DNA of 64,000 nt. Source: Candidatus Proximibacter danicus. Lineage in GTDB: Bacteria > Pseudomonadota > Gammaproteobacteria > Burkholderiales > Rhodocyclaceae. Location: contig JADJUC010000001.1 of assembly GCA_016710885.1 (NCBI GenBank), positions 62,001 through 126,000 of the forward strand, given 5' to 3'. The position numbers were made by a program, and so were the translations under genes. The notes beneath the pieces are model-generated. The model ran no database searches. It had not been told where the DNA came from and saw nothing but the letters and a program-made list of their open reading frames with translations. The number at the start of each line of letters is the position of its first letter. The stretch's first letter is position 1. Positions 56,008 through 64,000 of this stretch are shown here, piece by piece.

Positions 56008-57227
56008 TCGTCGGCCTGACCATCAGAAATTTCAAGGGCATCCGGGAATTGCGCAACCTTCCGCTGGGGCGCTTCCATGTGCTGGTCGGACCCAATGGCG
56101 TTGGCAAGACTACATTTCTTGATGCCATTGACTTTGTGCGCGATTGCTTGGTGCATGGTCCGGCGATGGCCGTCGAAAGCCGTCATATCGCCGACTTTCG
56201 CGATCTGACCTGGTTGCGCCAGGGGGGCGTAATCGAAATCGAGTTGTGGCTGGACTTGAGCAGCCAGCGGCCGGAGCAGGCGGACAGTTTGCTCAACTAT
56301 CGGCTGGCTATTCGGCAGGACATCAAGGCCGGAGTCTGCGTAGATGATGAGTCTTTACGCCAGTATTCCAAGGCATGGCTTCCTAGCGGAGAACCCCTGA
56401 ATTTCAGTCCCAAGGTCAAGCCCAAGCGATTGCTGGGAAAAACCTCGAACGCCACGGATTTTTATACGCGCGAGAAGGGTAGCTATCAGGATTCATTTAA
56501 TTTCGGTCTGGATAAGCTGACCTTGAGCCTGACACCTCCCGATGATGAACGCTATCCGACGGCCAACGCAGTCAAACGGTTCCTGATGCAGGGTGTTCGT
56601 TACATTCAACTAAACAGTCCGGCGATGCGTTTGCCATGTCCTGCGACGCGACCGACCGAGCTGGATCTGGATGGCACCAATCTGGCGCGGGTGGTCGGAC
56701 GTTTGTTGGGAGCCAACGGCGGGATGGGGCCATTCTGGGCTAAAGCGGGTTCGCCCGTTGCGCACTGGGCCGAACATCTGCGCTATGCCCTGCCCGACCT
56801 CGAAGCGATCGGTTGGGCGCGGCGGCAAGCCGACAACGCCGAGTATCTGCTGCTGCGCTACGTGGGCGGACTTGAGGCTCCCAGTTGGGTATTGAGTGAC
56901 GGCACCTTGCGCATGCTGGCGCTGACGATTCCGGCATTTCTGCCGCCCGATTCGGCGGTTTATATGGTGGAAGAGCCGGAGAACGGCGTACATCCCAGGG
57001 CGCTGGAAATTATCTTGCGCTCGCTGTCGTCGATTCCCGGTGCGCAAATGATTCTGGCGACGCATTCTCCGTTTGTAGTGCAGCAATGCGGTGTCGATCC
57101 GCTGCTGTGCTTCAGCCGTGACGATACAGGCACTCGTGTCGTTGCCGGAGCGCAGCATCCGATGCTCAAGGCGTGGGATGGCTCCCCTGATTTGGGTATC
57201 GTATTTGCCGCCGGGGTTCTCGAATGA
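56004..57227 (+). CDS. OLD-like AAA ATPase inside the type I restriction operon
   Basis: The 407-aa protein has an ABC/AAA_15-type ATPase core. Walker A is VGPNGVGKTTF (residues 28-38), the Walker B region is YMVEEPENGVHPRALEII (about 320-337) and the H-loop is ATHSPFVVQQC (about 351-361), an SbcC/RecF/OLD layout without coiled coils. Such ATPases pair with TOPRIM-like effectors (AriA with AriB in PARIS, RloA with RloB). It overlaps hsdS and the next gene by 4 nt each. A role in sensing is an inference. Confidence 0.85.
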   Translation: MIVGLTIRNFKGIRELRNLPLGRFHVLVGPNGVGKTTFLDAIDFVRDCLVHGPAMAVESRHIADFRDLTWLRQGGVIEIELWLDLSSQRPEQADSLLNYRLAIRQDIKAGVCVDDESLRQYSKAWLPSGEPLNFSPKVKPKRLLGKTSNATDFYTREKGSYQDSFNFGLDKLTLSLTPPDDERYPTANAVKRFLMQGVRYIQLNSPAMRLPCPATRPTELDLDGTNLARVVGRLLGANGGMGPFWAKAGSPVAHWAEHLRYALPDLEAIGWARRQADNAEYLLLRYVGGLEAPSWVLSDGTLRMLALTIPAFLPPDSAVYMVEEPENGVHPRALEIILRSLSSIPGAQMILATHSPFVVQQCGVDPLLCFSRDDTGTRVVAGAQHPMLKAWDGSPDLGIVFAAGVLE

Positions 57228-57850
57228 AGGATCTGTTGATTCATGCCGCCGATGCCGATGCGGAAGCGTTCCTGCGTAGTTTGTTGAATCGCCCCGAGGC
57301 GTTGGCGATCCGACCAATCAGTTTTGACATTCACCGGCATCCGCAAAGGGATGCCGGCATGGTCCAGAGTGGTGCGGAGTTGGCGCGCATGAACAAAGGG
57401 CGCTACCAAAAAGTTTTATTGCTCTGGGATCATCACGGCTCCGGACGCGAGCGTCGGCAAACGCCGGAACAGGTTGTCGACGAGATTTCCCGCAAACTCG
57501 ATTCTTTCACCTGGAGTGAGAATCACAAAGTTGAGATTCTTGTGCCGGAGCTGGAGCAGTGGCTTTGGTTCTGCGAAAGCGCGGTGGCGGCGCATTGTGG
57601 TGTAACGGTTAACCGGATTACGGAATGGCAGCAGGACTACGCGACAAAACTAGGAAGAACGGTCGGCGAACTAAAGCAGAATTTTCCAAAAGAACTTTTT
57701 GAGCACTTGATGCGTGAGCGGCTGCGCCAAACCATTTCGCCGCGCAATTTTCAGCAAATTGGGGAACGCGCATCCGTCAGAAGTCTGCTGCACTGTAAAT
57801 CTTTCAAAGCGGTAGTAATGGCTCTGCAAAGCTGGTTTCCAAAACCATGA
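57224..57850 (+). CDS. TOPRIM-like effector protein paired with the AAA ATPase (DUF4276/RloB-type layout)
   Basis: The 208-aa protein has an N-terminal strand with Asp residues (LIHAADADAEAFL), a central KVLLLWDHHGSGRE block with D69 in the position of the TOPRIM DxD motif, and EILVPELEQWLWF (about 104-116), resembling the acidic-x-W segment of RloB/DUF4276 proteins. It probably acts as a nuclease or nucleotide-binding effector. I do not recognise a named family with certainty. It overlaps both the ATPase and hsdR by ATGA. Confidence 0.6.
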   Translation: MKDLLIHAADADAEAFLRSLLNRPEALAIRPISFDIHRHPQRDAGMVQSGAELARMNKGRYQKVLLLWDHHGSGRERRQTPEQVVDEISRKLDSFTWSENHKVEILVPELEQWLWFCESAVAAHCGVTVNRITEWQQDYATKLGRTVGELKQNFPKELFEHLMRERLRQTISPRNFQQIGERASVRSLLHCKSFKAVVMALQSWFPKP

Positions 57851-60800
57851 GCCTCATCGACGAAAACATGGCCGAACAGGCTGCCCTCGACTGGTTCGAG
57901 GAACTTGGCTATGACCGTGTTTTCGGGCCTGACATCGCACCGCAGGGGCCGCAGCAGGAACGCGAAAACTACAAGGTTGTGGTGCTGGCCGACCGTCTGC
58001 TGACGGCGATGGCCCGCATCAATCCCCATATCCCTGCCGCCGTGCTTGAAGATGCCGCTCGACAGGTTATTCATGGCAACGCCGCTGGCCTGATGCAGTC
58101 CAACCGCCAGTTTCATCGCTGGCTCACCGATGGCGTGCCCGTGGAAATCAATCGGGATGGCGAAACGCTCGGCGACCGCGTGAAGCTCATCGACTTCGGC
58201 AACGTCGATAACAACGAGTGGGTTGCCATCAACCAGTTTTCCATCGAGGGACCGAAGCACACCCGCCGTCCCGACATCGTGGTTTTCATCAACGGCCTGC
58301 CGCTGGCCGTCATCGAGTTGAAGAACCCCGCCGACGAGAATGCCGACATCTGGGCGGCCTTCAACCAGTTGCAGACCTACAAGGAAGATATTCCCGACCT
58401 GTTCGTCTTCAATCAAGTGCTTGGCATTTCCGATTACACCCCTTGCCCGCATCGGTTCGCTGTCCGCCGACCAAGAGCGATTCAACGCATGGCGAACCAT
58501 CGACGGCGAGAAACTCGACCCGCTCGGCGAGTTGCAGCAGCTTGAAACGGCGATTCGCGGCATGTTCCGCCGCGACCTGCTGCTTGAATACCTGCGGCAT
58601 TTCATCCTTTTCGAGGATGACGGCAACATCAAGAAAATCGCGGGCTATCACCAGTTCCACGCGGTTCGGGCCGTGGTGCAGAGCGTGATTATTGCCAGCC
58701 GTCCCAACGGTAGTCGCAAGGGTGGCGTGGTGTGGCACACGCAGGGCTCGGGCAAGAGCATCGAGATGACCTGTCTTGCTGGCCGCCTGATGACGGCCCC
58801 CGAGATGAACAACCCGACCATTGTCGTCGTCACCGACCGCAACGACCTCGACGGCCAGTTGTTCGAGACATTCGCGGGAGCATCGGAGCTGCTGCGTGAG
58901 TCGCCCGTGCGTGCCGACACTCGGCCAGACCTGCGGGCCAAGCTCGCCAATCGCCCGTCGGGCGGCATCATCTTCACGACCATTCAGAAGTTCGCCCCGT
59001 TCGAGGATGAGGACGGCTATCCGCTGCTGACCGACCGCGAAAACATCGTCGTCATCTGCGACGAGGCCCACCGCTCGCAATACGGGTTTTCGGCAAGGCT
59101 GACGGAGGTCAAGGATTCGGCGGGTGTATCTGGAATGGTGCTTTCGACGGCGGTTCGCTACGGACATGCCCATTACCTGCGGGAGGCGTTGCCGAATGCG
59201 ACGTTCGTCGCCTTCACGGGCACGCCGATTTCCTCCGAGGACAAGGATACGCAGGCGGTGTTCGGCAGCTATGTCCATATCTACGACATCGAGCAGGCCG
59301 TCAAGGACGGGGCGACGGTTCCCATCTACTACGAGAGCCGCCTCGCCAAGCTGGAACTTAAAGCCGAGGAGATGCCGCTCATCGACGACGAGGTCGATGA
59401 GCTCACCGAGGATGATGAGGAATCAGCGAAAGCCCAGCACCTTCGACGCTGGGCGGCGTTGGAGAAAATCGTCGGGGCACCGCCACGCATCCAGAAGGTC
59501 GCCGAGGATTTGGTGTCGCATTTCGAGAACCGCATCGCCGCCATGGACGGCAAGGCAATGATTGTCGGCATGAGCCGCGAGGTGTGCGTCCATCTCTACA
59601 ACGCCATCGTTGCCCTACGGCCCGAGTGGCACGATGACGACCCCGAAAAAGGGGCCATCAAAATCATCATGACGGGCTCGGCATCGGACAAGGCATTGCT
59701 GAAACCGCACATCTACCCGAAGGACATCAAGAAGCGGCTCGAAAAGCGGTTCAAAGACCCCGCCGACCCGATGAAGCTGGTTATCGTTCGTGATATGTGG
59801 CTCACAGGCTTCGATGCCCCGTGCGTGCATACCATGTATGTCGATAAGCCGATGAAGTCCCACAACCTGATGCAGGCCATTGCCCGCGTCAATCGGGTTT
59901 TCAAGGACAAGGTTGGCGGGCTGGTGGTCGATTACATCGGCATCGCCACCGAACTGAAACAGGCACTCGTCGAATACACCAACTCGAAGGGCAAGGGCAG
60001 GCCGACCATCAAGGCCGAGGAAGCCCTCGACATCCTCATCGAGAAAATGAGCATCCTGCGGGCGATGCTGCATGGCTTCGAGTATTCGGGATTCCGCACC
60101 AAAGCCCTGTCGCTGCTGGCGGGTGCCGCGAACCATGTGCTCGGACAGGAGGACGGCAAGAAGCGTTTCGCCGACCAGGTGCTTTCGGCAAGCAAGGCAT
60201 TCGCCCTGTGCTGCACACTGGACGGGGCTCTTGCCCATCGCGACGAGCTGGCGTTCTTTCAGGCCATCAAGTCGGCATTGACCAAGCACACCACGCAGGA
60301 CAAGAAACTCTCCGACGAAGCCAAGGAACACGCCCTGCGGCAAATCATCTCCGGAGCGTTGGTGTCCGACGAGGTTATCGACATCTTCGCGGCGGCGGGC
60401 CTCAACAAGCCGAACATCGGCATCCTGACCGACGAGTTCCTCGATGACGTGCGGCACATGGAACACCGCAATCTTGCCGTCGAGTTGCTGGAACGGTTGT
60501 TGAAGGGCGACATCAAGGCCCGATTCAAGACCAATGTCGTGCAGGGACAGAAGTTCTCCGAGTTGCTGGAAGCCTCGCTAATCCGCTACCGCAATCGGGC
60601 CATCGAAACGGCACAGGTCATCGAAGAGCTTATCGAGATGGCGAAGTCATTCAACGAGGCGGCACGTCGCGGCGACGAACTGGGTCTGACCGCTGACGAA
60701 CTTTCGTTCTATGACGCACTGGAAACCAATGAGTCGTCAGTGCGAGAACTTGGCGATAACGTATTGAAGGAAATCGCCCGCCAGCTCACCAATTTCCTGC

Positions 60801-60973
60801 GTAAAAATCTGTCCGTCGATTGGTCGGTGCGGGAAACAGTGCGGGCCAAGATGCGGGCACAAATCAAGTTGATTTTGAAGCGGCATAAATACCCCCCAGA
60901 TCTCGAAATCAGGGCGGTTGAGCTTGTTTTGAAACAAGCCGAAGCGTTGTCCGAGGCATGGATGACTGAGTGA
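57847..60973 (+). CDS. hsdR: Type I restriction subunit HsdR (one-base frameshift)
   Basis: HsdR translocates DNA with a superfamily 2 motor and cuts it. The nuclease motif PDIVVFINGLPLAVIELK (about residues 142-160) shows the PD-ExK pattern, motif I is TQGSGKSIEM, and motif II is VVICDEAHRSQYG (DEAH). The RecA-like second lobe contains VRDMWLTGFDAPC and AIARVNRVFKDKVGG. The frame breaks at about 58440, where a C4 run is one base too long between SDYT and LARIGSLSADQER. Repair gives 1041 aa. It ends the operon. Confidence 0.93.
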
Positions 60974-61244
60974 CAAGATTCCGCAAAGGTGCCACTGATA
61001 GACTAGAAATATGCTTGAACGGTATTTTTCAAAAATTTTTTTAAAACACCGGATCAGGCAGTAATACGCGGCGTTGCCGAGCCGCCTCGTGTAACTATCA
61101 ACGCACTGTATTTAAACCGTTTTCGGATTTCGCGAAACACGAAACAGCACCCATTACGCCGCCCACTCAACCGCCGGCCTATTTATTCTGTGCGCAACTA
61201 CGAGCGCCAGATCGCCGCCCTTGAAACCGACTGAAGAACGACCG
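60974..61244. other. AT-rich spacer between the restriction operon and mutS
   Basis: The spacer contains AATTTTTCAAAAATTTTTT-like runs (about 61015-61045), well below the GC of its surroundings, and no gene. It presumably holds the mutS promoter and the right-hand end of the accessory block. No direct repeat or integration-site motif was recognised. Confidence 0.5.
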
Positions 61245-63827
<2,583 letters not shown>

Positions 63828-63856
63828 CGCTGGCCGCAGGCCTCATGCACCGAACC

Positions 63857-64000
63857 ATGACGAAATACCTGCTGCCGCTGCTCCTTGCACTCTCTGTCGG
63901 CCTCGCGCAGGCCGACACCTGGCGCATCGCGCTGATCGGTGACACCCCTTACAGCGATTTCGAGCGCCGCGAATTTCCGTTGATGCTGCAGGCGATCAAC
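63857..64000 (+). CDS. Secreted protein, possible phosphatase/phosphoesterase (runs off right edge)
   Basis: The reading MTKYLLPLLLALSVGLAQA is a Sec signal peptide (cleavage after AQA) followed by DTWRIALIGDTPYSDFERRE. The latter resembles the first metal-ligand strand of calcineurin-like phosphoesterases (IGDTPYS), but only 48 codons are visible. An in-frame ATG 12 nt upstream (63845) is an alternative start. It follows mutS by 29 nt. Confidence 0.45.
   Translation, partial: MTKYLLPLLLALSVGLAQADTWRIALIGDTPYSDFERREFPLMLQAIN

Noticed and set aside
52607..58441. Phase variation as the cause of hsdM, hsdS and hsdR frameshifts
   Set aside because: The runs involved are only T4, T2 and C4, or not repeats at all, too short for typical slipped-strand switching. 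Breaks of the same kind occur in smc and mutS.

Overview
The window looks like a chromosomal segment of a GC-rich betaproteobacterium, most likely a Rhodocyclales/Azonexaceae organism (Dechloromonas-like). I infer this from gene order and protein style: hpt-galU-ligA-zipA-smc, scpA-scpB-rluB, rimP-nusA-infB-rbfA-truB, bfd-bfr, gcvTHP and an EttA-type ABC-F gene. No database search was possible. No rRNA, tRNA, CRISPR array, insertion sequence or prophage gene is visible.

Layout. 1-8 kb (minus strand): a tight operon for chromosome organisation, division, DNA ligation and nucleotide-sugar/purine metabolism (smc, zipA, ligA, galU, hpt). 8.1-9.3 kb: queF and a YecA-like SEC-C protein. 9.3-11.1 kb: an autotransporter with a Pro-Thr-rich repeated passenger. 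11.3-17.4 kb: the rimP-nusA-infB-rbfA-truB translation/transcription operon. 17.5-24.8 kb: rluB, scpB, scpA, trpS, an M50 protease, yciO, a PHP phosphoesterase, bfr and bfd. 24.9-29.7 kb: a tandem glycine riboswitch with terminator driving gcvT, gcvH and gcvP. 30.8-32.8 kb: a cobalamin riboswitch with terminator driving a 52-aa peptide and a radical SAM/SPASM maturase, i.e. a RiPP cassette (CbpA/CbpB-like). 32.9-35.7 kb: a solute-binding protein and a divergent lysR/fpr pair. 36-40.1 kb: a QseE-QseG-QseF-like (GlrK/GlrR) two-component locus whose kinase catalytic half has been tandemly duplicated. 40.3-51 kb: a bactofilin with a sigma-54-type promoter, a lone lipoyl domain, an MFS transporter, ettA, a LprI/MliC/META protein, a ParDE-type toxin-antitoxin pair, an MscS-family channel, an AmpG-like transporter, a YXWGXW lipoprotein and an arginase-family enzyme.

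52.4-61 kb is the accessory highlight. It is one type I restriction-modification operon in which hsdM, hsdS and hsdR are interleaved with two other pairs: a HepT-MntA (HEPN/MNT) toxin-antitoxin between hsdM and hsdS, and an OLD-like AAA ATPase plus a TOPRIM-like small protein between hsdS and hsdR. The hsdM/hepT, hsdS/ATPase, ATPase/TOPRIM and TOPRIM/hsdR junctions are 4-nt ATGA overlaps, hepT/mntA overlap by 20 nt, and mntA runs into hsdS without a stop. The seven genes are therefore probably translated and inherited as a unit. I propose restriction backed up by two abortive modules that guard it. The operon sits directly upstream of mutS.

Quality caveat. At least eight genes (smc, the autotransporter gene, gcvP, the radical SAM gene, hsdM, hsdS, hsdR, mutS) are broken by one-base indels. 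Undoing them restores full family-length proteins, so I read most as sequencing or assembly errors rather than gene death. Those genes are annotated over their repaired span.
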